Positions 1 to 7,084 of a DNA stretch of 8,124 nt are shown piece by piece. Positions within the stretch are counted from its first letter, which is position 1. Each line of letters starts with the position of its first letter. A program made the translations under genes and the position numbers. Below the pieces are notes generated by a model, which did no database searches, had not been told where the DNA came from, and saw only the letters and a list, made by a program, of their open reading frames with translations. Origin of the DNA: Chloroflexota bacterium (GTDB taxonomy: Bacteria; Chloroflexota; Anaerolineae; B4-G1; SLSP01); NCBI GenBank assembly GCA_022707665.1, contig JAKJAE010000105.1:1-8124 (forward strand), written 5' to 3'.

Positions 1-1
1 C

Positions 2-2257
2 ACCGGCGTCAAAGGAATCTCGCTCCCGATGCGCCCGGTTACCTCTGATGAGGAGGCACCTCGGTCACCGGAACTGCCTGCATGGCTTGCTGGCCTGGTC
101 GACGAGGACACGGAATTCGGGCTCTCGGACTCAGGTCGCGATGAGGGTGAGAGCGCCGCTCAAGAACCAGTCCTCGATGCATCCGTGCTTCCTGACTGGC
201 TCGGTGGCGATGATGGGCTGAGCTCTGCGGGTGGCGCCGTCGACGTCCCCTCACTTCCGGCCTGGCTCGGCAGATCCTCGAGCCCCGATCGGGCTCCCGA
301 GCCGATGCTTCCCGCCAATCCCGAGCCCTGCACCTCAGGCGACGATGGCACTGCCTTGCAGGGAACGCCGGACAGCACACCGGACGAAGAGGCAACTGAC
401 GCAGAGATCATCTCAGAGGCGGAACTCCCCGACTGGCTGCGGCAGACATCGCCAGCTATCTTCACTTCCGATGGCACTGATGCTATCGGGGGTGGGGACG
501 AGGAACCTGTGCCTGCGGAACCTCCTGAGACAGCTGCGGACGACGCTCTGGCATTGCCCGAGTGGTTGCAGCACATCGCTGCCGAGGAAACCGGCTCCGA
601 GCAGTTACCCGAATGGCTGTCAGCTCTGGCCACCGAGAAGACTTCGCCGCAGCCAGGAGCTGATGCTGAGATATTTGTGTCCGAGGCCGAAGCTGCCGGC
701 CCCGCGCCGCTCGAAGCAGGGCAGACGGCCGAGACGCTCTCCACGGAGGGCGTTTCTGGGGCGCCAGAGTTAGGGATCGAGCGCGCCTCACACATCTTTG
801 AGGGGGAGGGTTTGCCTGCAGAGCTCGTGTCAGGGGACGCTGAGCATCCCGATTGGCTAGCCAACCTCGCGCCCGCTGAGATACCCACACCGCCGCTGCA
901 ACCTGGAGGCCAGGTCTTCAGTGGCGATATGCCTGCTGAGGAGCCCGAAGTCATCGCACCAACGCCAGCATCTGAGGCTATGGAAGAGGTGCCCGATTGG
1001 CTCAAAGCGCTTGACATGGTTCCGCCTGAGCCCGCGCCTGTTTCCGAGCTATCTGCGCAACCTGTTGACCTGACGCAAGCAGACCTACCTCAATGGCTGC
1101 AGGAGTTAGCTCCTCCCGGTGTCCTTGCGGCTGCCTCTGGTGGGTCGTCAACGGTTGCATCTGATGCGTTGGCCCCTGCTGAGATTCCAGAGTGGGTAGC
1201 GGCACTGCGACCAGAGGCTCAGGAGGAGGGAGCACCGCCCCCGGTTCGTCCGGTTCTGCCAACGCCTCCCGAACCCGAGGGTCCTCTGGAGGGACTCGCC
1301 GGAACCTTGCCATCGACAAACCTTGTTGATAGGCCTGCCGATGGCCGTTCGGCTGTCTCAGTGGAGATCCCTGATCCCGTCATGACTCAGGCTCAATTGT
1401 GGCAGAGGTTGCTCGAACAGCCCCGCAGCGCGGAACGTTCGATATCCCACGAGCGCCCGATCACGCGTGGAGGCTCGGGCTTGTTCCGCTGGTTCATCAC
1501 CTTGCTTCTGTTCGCTGGTCTCTTTGCTGCGTTTTGGTTGGTTCCCGAAGGGCTGCGGCTGGCGCAGGTCTCACCAACTCGGACTGCGCCGGGCGTGCCT
1601 GCCCTGATAGAGTCCGTCGAAAGGCTTGGGACCGGCGACACGGTTGTGTTGGCTATTGAGTATAGCCCGGCCTATGCGGAGGAGATGGAACAGGTGGCAG
1701 CGCCCATTCTGGCGCATCTGGCCAGACGCGGAGTAGCTGCACTGGTCGTGAGCTCTCTGCCGGAGGGTGTGGGGTTGGGCTATGCGCTCCCATCCTTACC
1801 CGAAACGCGCAACGTCGAAGGCGACGGCTATCTGGCAGGGGGGGCGAGCGGCATCGCGGCATTCCTGGCCGGGTCAGAGGCTGTTGAAGCGGACCAGGTC
1901 CTTGTTCTGGGATCTGAGCCCCAGCGGGTCACCTGGTGGCTTGAGCAGAATGCCCTGAGAGGTGCCGAGGCTCAGCCCATCAGCGTGGGCTTGAGTGCCA
2001 GCGCCGGGCCTCTGCTGGCGCCGTACCTTGAGGGTGGTCGCGTCGAAGGGTGGGTCACCGGACTGTCACAAGCCCTTGCTTATCGCGAGATGCGTGACGA
2101 TGGAAGTGAGGACGGCGACGCAGACTTACGCGGCGACGCAGACTTACGCGCGACTCGTCGTGTTGCCGACCTGTTGATGATTGCGCATTGGGCCGTCGCC
2201 GCACTGCTCCTCGTTGCCTTTATCACCAACCTGTTCGGCAAGAGAGGGGCGAGCTAG
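2..2257 (+). CDS. Large acidic membrane protein with ten LPxWL motifs (5'-partial)
   Basis: Function not recognised. Residue numbers count from the ATG at 29. That frame is open to the window edge and only a weak AAAGGA lies 13 nt before the ATG, so the true start is probably upstream. Residues 1-480 are acidic, Pro/Ala-rich and probably disordered, with ten [LIVH]P[ADEQ]W[LV] motifs; their Trp residues are at 19, 57, 79, 136, 179, 196, 276, 324, 356 and 389. A membrane segment at about 488-506 follows basic residues. Residues 507-713 form a compact, probably extracytoplasmic domain, and a second membrane segment at about 715-735 ends in a basic tail. By positive-inside logic both termini are cytoplasmic. 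The Trp motifs look like linear docking sites, which is inference. Residues 696-707 are two GDADLR copies made by an 18-nt tandem repeat also present in the lipoprotein gene downstream. The next gene starts 2 nt after the stop, so the two are probably cotranscribed. An N-terminal zinc ribbon could lie outside the window. Confidence 0.85.
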   Translation, partial: TGVKGISLPMRPVTSDEEAPRSPELPAWLAGLVDEDTEFGLSDSGRDEGESAAQEPVLDASVLPDWLGGDDGLSSAGGAVDVPSLPAWLGRSSSPDRAPEPMLPANPEPCTSGDDGTALQGTPDSTPDEEATDAEIISEAELPDWLRQTSPAIFTSDGTDAIGGGDEEPVPAEPPETAADDALALPEWLQHIAAEETGSEQLPEWLSALATEKTSPQPGADAEIFVSEAEAAGPAPLEAGQTAETLSTEGVSGAPELGIERASHIFEGEGLPAELVSGDAEHPDWLANLAPAEIPTPPLQPGGQVFSGDMPAEEPEVIAPTPASEAMEEVPDWLKALDMVPPEPAPVSELSAQPVDLTQADLPQWLQELAPPGVLAAASGGSSTVASDALAPAEIPEWVAALRPEAQEEGAPPPVRPVLPTPPEPEGPLEGLAGTLPSTNLVDRPADGRSAVSVEIPDPVMTQAQLWQRLLEQPRSAERSISHERPITRGGSGLFRWFITLLLFAGLFAAFWLVPEGLRLAQVSPTRTAPGVPALIESVERLGTGDTVVLAIEYSPAYAEEMEQVAAPILAHLARRGVAALVVSSLPEGVGLGYALPSLPETRNVEGDGYLAGGASGIAAFLAGSEAVEADQVLVLGSEPQRVTWWLEQNALRGAEAQPISVGLSASAGPLLAPYLEGGRVEGWVTGLSQALAYREMRDDGSEDGDADLRGDADLRATRRVADLLMIAHWAVAALLLVAFITNLFGKRGAS
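2114..2149 (+). repeat. 18-nt unit in tandem, two copies (locus A)
   Basis: GGCGACGCAGACTTACGC occurs twice back to back at 2114-2131 and 2132-2149, inside the first membrane-protein gene, where it is read as GDADLR twice. With one flanking base on each side (2113-2150) it matches 7320-7357 exactly over 38 nt. The 36-nt length keeps the frame, and the unit has no stop in any + frame. It sits just before the C-terminal membrane segment, in a hydrophilic stretch likely to tolerate insertion. Confidence 0.95.
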
Positions 2258-2259
2258 GT

Positions 2260-2961
2260 ATGGACATCGTGGGCCTGGTCGTTGGTGCCATCTTGACGTT
2301 GTTGATTTTCAGCATCTTGCTGCGCGACAACGTGCTCTACCGTTGGGCGTTGGCCCTGGTCGTGGGCGCGGCGGTTGGCTATGCGGCAGCGATAGCAGTG
2401 CGCTTCGTGAGTACCCTGTGGACAGCTCAAGGCGATGCATACGTACGCGGCACCACAGGGCAGATCGAGGTGTCAAGCCTGGCCACGGTGCTCCCCCTTT
2501 TGTTGGGTTGTCTCTTGCTGTTCAAGGGCTTTACCTCATCTCGTCTTCTGGGGCGGCTCTCGGTTGTAGGCAACATCCCATTGGGCTATCTTGTCGGTGC
2601 CGGTGCGGGTGTGGCTGTGTCGGGCGCATTGCTGGGAACGATCTTGCCCTTGACGTGGGCCACCGGCGAAGGTGTGCGTCTGGAGCACGGGATCTTGCGC
2701 CTGGTGCAGGGCGCTATCGCGCTCGTCGCCACGATCGTCACGCTGCTGGTGTTTTCCACCACACTCAGGCGATCGCCTGGCGTCGAGGCAGAACGCAAGG
2801 GCTGGCGGCACGGACTTGAGCAGATGGGTCAGGCGTTGGTCGCGGTTGCTCTGGGGGCAGCTTTTGCGGGCGCCCTTTCTTCTGCGCTGACGGCCCTGGT
2901 GATGCGGCTGTGGCAGTTGGCTGACCTCGTGGGCCGGGTTGTATCCCTGGCGGGAGGCTGA
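2260..2961 (+). CDS. Six-helix integral membrane protein, unknown function
   Basis: This is a 233-residue hydrophobic protein with about six predicted membrane segments near residues 4-20, 28-48, 74-91, 103-130, 147-166 and 190-215. Short basic loops (for example around 169-184) suit cytoplasmic sides. No catalytic motif or transporter signature is recognised. The ATG at 2260 is chosen because AGAGAGGGG lies at 2241-2249, a suitable distance upstream, and the start is 2 nt past the previous stop. An in-frame ATG at 2188 would overlap the previous gene by 70 nt and add a polar leader, so it is less likely. The position between another membrane protein and a MutL-like ATPase suggests a membrane subunit of the same complex. 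That role is inferred from context only. Confidence 0.85.
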   Translation: MDIVGLVVGAILTLLIFSILLRDNVLYRWALALVVGAAVGYAAAIAVRFVSTLWTAQGDAYVRGTTGQIEVSSLATVLPLLLGCLLLFKGFTSSRLLGRLSVVGNIPLGYLVGAGAGVAVSGALLGTILPLTWATGEGVRLEHGILRLVQGAIALVATIVTLLVFSTTLRRSPGVEAERKGWRHGLEQMGQALVAVALGAAFAGALSSALTALVMRLWQLADLVGRVVSLAGG

Positions 2962-3000
2962 TTCCATGGGCCTGGGCCATCCTAAAGGATCGGATTCCTA

Positions 3001-4764
3001 ATGACAGAGGTACCGAGCATCGAGTCGGTCTTGGTTGCTGACTGTGGCACCGTCAGCACGAAGCTGATGCTGATCGAGCGTGTTGCGGACAGCTATCGAT
3101 TTGTGGCCCAGACCGAGACGCGAACCACAGGCGGGGCACCCTGGAACGATCTGAGCGTCGGCGTAGCCCAGGCCGCCCAGGAGTTGGAGGGGATCACGGG
3201 GCGACAGCTTTATGCCTCGGGGCGCATCATCACGCCTCGACAGGACATGGACGGGGTGGATGCGTTTGTGATTACGCTCAACGCTGTGTCGCCCCTGCGG
3301 GTGGTCCTGGCGGGGCTGGTTGAGGAGATGAGTCTGGAGAGTGCGCGACGCGCCGTCGCGGGAACGTATGCCACGATTGAGGCTGCGCTCTCACGCCATG
3401 GCGCCCTGCGGTCGCCACAGGAGACCTGGGCTCGCACGATCAGGGATAGCGCTCCCGATGTGGTGCTGCTCGTGGGGGGTGTCGATGGAGGCGCCCGCCG
3501 GCCCGTGATCGAGTTGGCCGAGGCGATCGCTCTGGCTGCTTCTATGCTCGAGAAGGATCATCGCCCCAGTGTGGTGTATGCCGGCAATGCCGCTCTGCGT
3601 TCCCAGATCGCCAAGCTTTTGGGCGATATCACGCGTGTTGTGATCGTGGACAACGTGCACCCTGGCGCCGAAACGGAACATCTTGGGCCAGCGCAGAGTG
3701 CGCTGGAGCAGGTCTATGTCGAGAATCGCCTGCGTGTGGCGCCAGGGGTTGAGGCCCTGAGTGCGTGGAGTCGCCTCCCCTTTGTGCCCGTGGCCAACGC
3801 TTTCTCGCGGGTCGTCGATTTCCTCTGGCATCGCGAGGGCAACATGGATCGAGGTGTCTTGGGGGTCGATGTTGGTGCAGCGACAACGACGATGGCGGCA
3901 GCCTTCGGCGGTCGTTCCTACATCAACGTTTACAACCACGGTACCGCCAGTGGGCTTGTCGACTGGGTTCAGGCGCACAGTTTGGATGATCTGTTGCGTT
4001 GGATCCCCGAGCCTCTCGATGCCGACAGTTTGCTGGCCATGCTCCACAACACGGAGCTGTTACCCAGCACGGTGCCGCAGTCGCCACTCGAGGTATCGGT
4101 CGCGCTGGCTGTTGTCCGGGAGATGCTGCGATCGGCGCTCGACATTGCTCGTCCGAGCTGGGATATCACGGGTGCGAACTTCGCACCCTTTGGTAGTCGT
4201 GAGGTCATGCCGCGTCTTGATCCGATTGTGATCTCTGGCGGGGGCATCGTCCATACACCCAGGCCAGGCCAGGCGCTTCTCGCGGTGCTGGACGGTGTGC
4301 AGCCTGTGGGCATCTCGACGCTCTTGCTCGACGTGAACCGGGCTGCTCCTGCCATTGGTGCGGTCGCGGGAATCAGGCCGTTGATCGCTGCGTCGGCGCT
4401 CGAGGCCGGGGCGCTGGTCTCCCTGGGCACGGTGATTTCACTTGTCGGCCAGACGAAACCCGGTGAGACGGCGTTGCGGTTGCGGATTCGCTATGACGGC
4501 GGAAGACCCTTGGACGTGGAAGCACACTACGGGGAGCTCGAGATCTGGCCGCTTCCTGTTGGGCAGCGGGCGACACTGGAAATTCGGCCCCATCGGCATT
4601 TCGATATCGGGATGGGACCGGGTCAGGGAGGCAAGGTCGAGGTCCTGGGTGGGCTCGTCGGGTTGATTGTGGATGCTCGAGGTCGTCCGCTAGCACTTCC
4701 CAGGAAGGCAGATCAGGGCTGGATGCGTGCCCTGAAGCGGTGGACTCTGGACGTCGGAGGTTAG
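3001..4764 (+). CDS. MutL/GlmL-family ASKHA ATPase (glutamate mutase L-like)
   Basis: This 587-residue protein resembles the MutL/GlmL family, actin/Hsp70-fold proteins encoded beside coenzyme B12-dependent glutamate mutase in clostridia and thought to assist that enzyme. Visible motifs are a phosphate-1 loop with D14-C-G-T17, a GGVDGG turn at 159-164, VVYAGN at 191-196, a second phosphate motif DVGAATTT at 290-297 and an adenosine-type SGGG at 412-415. Clostridial GlmL is, from memory, nearer 460-480 residues. Here roughly the last 110 residues form a beta-rich extension with a GPGQGGKVEVLGG stretch. The ATG at 3001 has AAAGGA at 2984-2989. The 39-nt gap before it shows no clear terminator. 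No glmS or glmE lies in the window, so glutamate mutase activity should not be assumed. An ATPase driving a membrane-associated complex is equally compatible. The family call is firm; the role is not. Confidence 0.88.
   Translation: MTEVPSIESVLVADCGTVSTKLMLIERVADSYRFVAQTETRTTGGAPWNDLSVGVAQAAQELEGITGRQLYASGRIITPRQDMDGVDAFVITLNAVSPLRVVLAGLVEEMSLESARRAVAGTYATIEAALSRHGALRSPQETWARTIRDSAPDVVLLVGGVDGGARRPVIELAEAIALAASMLEKDHRPSVVYAGNAALRSQIAKLLGDITRVVIVDNVHPGAETEHLGPAQSALEQVYVENRLRVAPGVEALSAWSRLPFVPVANAFSRVVDFLWHREGNMDRGVLGVDVGAATTTMAAAFGGRSYINVYNHGTASGLVDWVQAHSLDDLLRWIPEPLDADSLLAMLHNTELLPSTVPQSPLEVSVALAVVREMLRSALDIARPSWDITGANFAPFGSREVMPRLDPIVISGGGIVHTPRPGQALLAVLDGVQPVGISTLLLDVNRAAPAIGAVAGIRPLIAASALEAGALVSLGTVISLVGQTKPGETALRLRIRYDGGRPLDVEAHYGELEIWPLPVGQRATLEIRPHRHFDIGMGPGQGGKVEVLGGLVGLIVDARGRPLALPRKADQGWMRALKRWTLDVGG
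4756..4760 (+). promoter_or_regulatory. Shine-Dalgarno GGAGG inside the MutL-like gene end
   Basis: GGAGG ends 5 nt before the ATG at 4766 and lies within the last codons of the MutL-like gene, whose stop is at 4762-4764. It fixes the start of the downstream gene and implies translational coupling of the two. Confidence 0.75.
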
Positions 4765-4765
4765 C

Positions 4766-5818
4766 ATGGCAACCCCCTCTTGTGTGATGAACCCGCTGAC
4801 GACGGTGCGGATTCCGAGGTTGCTGACCCGTCCGGGCGACCTGATGGTGCGAGCAGGTGAATCGGTCGAGCCATCCCAGATCGTTGCGCAGAGTTTCGAG
4901 CCTGCGGACTTCCGCATTGTGGACGTGGCGCGGGAGCTGGAGGTGCCTGTCAAGAATGCCAATGCACTGCTGAAAGTTCAGCGCGGACAGGCGATTGCCG
5001 AAGGCGACATCCTCGCGGCGCGCGGGGGCCTGAGCAGGCGGGTCTGTCGTGCGCCTATCAGCGGCACGGTTGTGGGCGTTGGACGTGGCCGACTCTTGTT
5101 GGAAGGCGATCCAGAGGTCGTGAGACTCGCCGCTCTGGTACCGGGATACGTCGTCGAGGCCCGGGGCGATGAGGGCGTGGTGATCGAGACGATTGGCGGG
5201 CTGATCGAGGCCCTTTGGGGCAACGGGAAAGAGGCGTATGGTGTGTTGCGCATGGTGGTCCGTGATGCGCAACATCCGATCCGCGTGACCCACATCAACG
5301 CTTCTTCTCAGGGTACGATCCTTGTAGGAGGGGCCACCGTCGATGAGGAGTCCATCGCCCAGGCCGCCAGCGTTCAGGTGCGGGGGATGATCATCGGCAG
5401 CTTGCCCGCGTCGCTCATTTTACGGGCACAGGAGGCGCCGTTCCCGATCGTGGCGACTGAAGGGATCGGAACAACGCCGATGACCCAGACGGCCTTTGCG
5501 CTTCTGCGATCGTTGGATGGCCGCGATGCTGCGGTCAGTGGTGACATCGGCGCTCGCTGGCGTGAGAAACGTCCGTACATTGTCGTGCCGATGCCGACGC
5601 AGGCTGGTAGGTCGATTGATGCCAGTGGACGACCGGCGGTTGGTGATCGAGTGCGTGTCCTGAGGGGCGACCATCGTGGCCAGTCGGGCACGATTGCCCA
5701 TCTCCTGGAGGGCCTGGTGCACCTTGAAACTGGCGCCCGTATGCCTGGAGCGGCTGTGACTTTGGCTGAGGGCGTGACGATCCAGGTTCCGTACGCAAAT
5801 CTCGAGCGTCTGCTCTAA
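4766..5818 (+). CDS. Protein with barrel-sandwich-like N-terminus and KOW-like C-terminus
   Basis: This is a 350-residue soluble protein with no signal peptide or membrane segment. The N-terminal 115 residues have Gly-turn beta hairpins typical of barrel-sandwich/biotinyl-like folds: RPGDLMVRAGESV at 22-34, RGQAIAEGDILAA at 73-85 and APISGTVVGVGRGRL at 96-110. No lipoyl or biotinyl lysine motif (such as MKM) is visible in these hairpins. The middle (about 130-280) is alpha/beta with Gly-rich turns. Residues 290-317 read VGDRVRVLRGDHRGQSGTI, a good match to a KOW motif as in NusG or ribosomal L24-type SH3 barrels. The start is supported by GGAGG 5 nt upstream and sits 1 nt after the MutL-like stop. 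Tight coupling suggests a stoichiometric partner of the ATPase, but its biochemical role is unknown. The fold calls come from motif reading only. Confidence 0.85.
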   Translation: MATPSCVMNPLTTVRIPRLLTRPGDLMVRAGESVEPSQIVAQSFEPADFRIVDVARELEVPVKNANALLKVQRGQAIAEGDILAARGGLSRRVCRAPISGTVVGVGRGRLLLEGDPEVVRLAALVPGYVVEARGDEGVVIETIGGLIEALWGNGKEAYGVLRMVVRDAQHPIRVTHINASSQGTILVGGATVDEESIAQAASVQVRGMIIGSLPASLILRAQEAPFPIVATEGIGTTPMTQTAFALLRSLDGRDAAVSGDIGARWREKRPYIVVPMPTQAGRSIDASGRPAVGDRVRVLRGDHRGQSGTIAHLLEGLVHLETGARMPGAAVTLAEGVTIQVPYANLERLL

Positions 5819-5839
5819 GGTAGGATAAGGCCGAGTCCA

Positions 5840-6163
5840 ATGCCGATACGCAAACTGCTGCGCGAGAGCGCCTTCAACCTGGCTCGACGGGACGTAGCTT
5901 CCTTTCTCGCTGATCATGAAGCCGATATCCTGGCCATCTTTCATGAGGAGATGGAGCGGCTGGATGATTCGATGCCCGAGGAGAACCTTTTCATTGATAT
6001 CAAGATGGTTCCTCTCGGTGAGGCCATTGTAAAGGCAGCTCTACACGCCATCACCCGTTTTCTGATGGATGACATTCCCTCGCGTGGCGAGAATGAACCG
6101 TCGCCGGCGTCGGTGGATGCGGACGAATCGCGGGGCCTCACACTCAAGGATACGGCACTGTAA
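5840..6163 (+). CDS. Small hypothetical protein (107 aa), last gene of the MutL-like operon
   Basis: Not recognised. The protein has a basic N-terminus (MPIRKLLRESAFNLARRD), then acidic amphipathic helices from about 19 to 45, a conserved-looking core ENLFIDIKMVPLGEAIVKAA around 48-67, another helix (ITRFLMDD) and a polar C-terminal tail of about 30 residues that is probably disordered. There is no signal peptide, membrane segment or cysteine. It starts 21 nt after the previous stop, with purine-rich GGATAAGG ending about 9 nt before the ATG. Spacing and strand place it in the same operon. A small adaptor or regulator of the complex is possible but unproven. Confidence 0.75.
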   Translation: MPIRKLLRESAFNLARRDVASFLADHEADILAIFHEEMERLDDSMPEENLFIDIKMVPLGEAIVKAALHAITRFLMDDIPSRGENEPSPASVDADESRGLTLKDTAL

Positions 6164-6205
6164 GCTGATCGTGAGTTCATCGCTGGCTAATGGTTAGAAG
6201 TAAGC

Positions 6206-6233
6206 TTGTGTTTTTGCGTCTTTTCTTTACAAT
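6206..6233 (+). promoter_or_regulatory. Probable sigma70-type promoter for the downstream envelope gene
   Basis: TTGTGT (6206-6211, three of six match to TTGACA) and TACAAT (6228-6233, five of six match to TATAAT) are separated by 16 nt, within an unusually T-rich stretch for this GC-rich window. Transcription would begin near 6240, giving a leader of about 75 nt before the ATG at 6315. It lies after the end of the MutL-like operon and so marks a new transcription unit. Confidence 0.55.
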
Positions 6234-6300
6234 ACCTATGAGCATCATCACTCCAATCAGACTGTGTAGCACCTGTGCGGCGGATCAGCACATGCAGCGA

Positions 6301-6306
6301 AGGAGG
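6301..6306 (+). promoter_or_regulatory. Strong Shine-Dalgarno AGGAGG
   Basis: AGGAGG sits 8 nt before the ATG at 6315, the best ribosome-binding site in the window. It settles that start codon and suggests high expression of the envelope protein. Confidence 0.8.
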
Positions 6307-6314
6307 ATCTGATC

Positions 6315-7022
6315 ATGTCAGACGACGTATTTGGTACCTTGGGCGACGACGATATTCTCGAAGAGGAGGAGCAGAAACCCAAGACTGCCGCGGGTGATGG
6401 TCAGAACCGTACCTTCATCATCGCCGTGGCCGTTCTCGGTGGACTCCTTGTCTGCGCTCTACTCTCGTTTGGTGTGTGGGCTCTGGTCCTCAACCGTCCC
6501 CAGGAGGCGGATACCCGCATAGGTGAGGCATTGGAGGCGGAGGCCCCTGCGGTCGCTGTTGATGTCAAGGCGACTCTGGAACCCCTCGAACCTACCGCTA
6601 CCTTTGAGCCAACGGAAACACCTCTGCCAACGGATACGCCTGAGCCTTCGCCAACGCCTTTGCTTGGCCCTACGGCGACCGCTGTTCCTGAGGAAGCCGA
6701 AGGGGAGGGCGATGCGGAGACTGCGGCGGAGGACGCGGCGGCGGAGACGTCGGAAGCGGTTGAAGGAAGCGATACTGAGACGGCGGCGGCCGTGGCTGCG
6801 GCGGAGGTAACGCCGACCGCGACTCAGGCCCCACGGCGCACTCCTACACCGACCCGCACGCCTGCAGCGACCGCGACGCCACGCACTTCAGGCTCGAGCT
6901 CGAATCTGGGTGCTTCCTCTGGTCAGCTTTCTCAGACGGGAATGGGAGAGTGGCTCCTCATCGGGGCGGCGGCAGTCCTTATCGTCGTGATGCTGACGGC
7001 GCGCAAGCTTCGCAAGACGTAG
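6315..7022 (+). CDS. Membrane-anchored envelope protein with Thr/Pro/Ala/Glu linker and LSQTG tail
   Basis: This 235-residue protein has an acidic cytoplasmic N-terminus (1-30) and a membrane segment or signal anchor at about 34-59. A low-complexity stretch of about 145 residues follows, with Thr-Pro repeats, an Ala/Glu block near 125-165, then more Thr-Pro and a Ser/Gly patch. The C-terminus has LSQTG (205-209), a hydrophobic segment at about 213-228 and a basic tail RKLRKT. This matches the plan of sortase substrates (LPxTG, hydrophobic stretch, positive tail) except that Pro is replaced by Ser. Alternatives are a two-pass membrane protein with an extracytoplasmic spacer, or a surface stalk. 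No catalytic domain is seen. It has its own promoter-like sequence, a strong Shine-Dalgarno and a terminator, so it is probably monocistronic. Specific function unknown. Confidence 0.85.
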   Translation: MSDDVFGTLGDDDILEEEEQKPKTAAGDGQNRTFIIAVAVLGGLLVCALLSFGVWALVLNRPQEADTRIGEALEAEAPAVAVDVKATLEPLEPTATFEPTETPLPTDTPEPSPTPLLGPTATAVPEEAEGEGDAETAAEDAAAETSEAVEGSDTETAAAVAAAEVTPTATQAPRRTPTPTRTPAATATPRTSGSSSNLGASSGQLSQTGMGEWLLIGAAAVLIVVMLTARKLRKT

Positions 7023-7050
7023 CCTATTTTGGATTCACTACGAGTTTGAT

Positions 7051-7080
7051 GCACGGAGCCTTCGGGCTCCGTGCTTTTCT
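7051..7080 (+). terminator. Intrinsic terminator with UUCG loop
   Basis: GCACGGAGCC (7051-7060), loop TTCG (7061-7064) and GGCTCCGTGC (7065-7074) form a perfect 10-bp GC-rich stem with a stable tetraloop, followed by TTTTCT (7075-7080). It lies 28 nt after the envelope gene's stop and ends only 4 nt before the ATG of the lipoprotein gene. Confidence 0.9.
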
Positions 7081-7084
7081 ACCG

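Noticed and set aside
160..1017. Long open frames on the - strand opposite the LPxWL region
   Set aside because: They are Ser/Gly/Pro-rich shadows caused by the GC-rich, stop-poor codons of the + strand gene, with no ribosome-binding site or recognisable domain.
1995..2177. Possible frameshift in the first gene, since an alternate frame reads the same ATQTYA repeats as the lipoprotein
   Set aside because: The main frame is sensible on both sides of the repeat (a soluble domain before, a membrane segment after) and 36 nt keeps the frame, so no frameshift is needed.
2188..2259. Upstream in-frame ATG extending the six-helix membrane protein by 24 residues
   Set aside because: It overlaps the previous gene by 70 nt and adds a polar leader, while ATG 2260 has a purine-rich ribosome-binding site and a 2-nt gap typical of operons.
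6164..6289. GCTGATC and GATCAGC inverted pair in the intergenic region
   Set aside because: Only 7 bp and more than 100 nt apart, with no T-tract; not credible as a terminator or operator.
6523..6810. Arg-rich 95-residue frame inside the envelope gene
   Set aside because: An out-of-frame reading of the Ala/Glu/Thr-Pro low-complexity codons.
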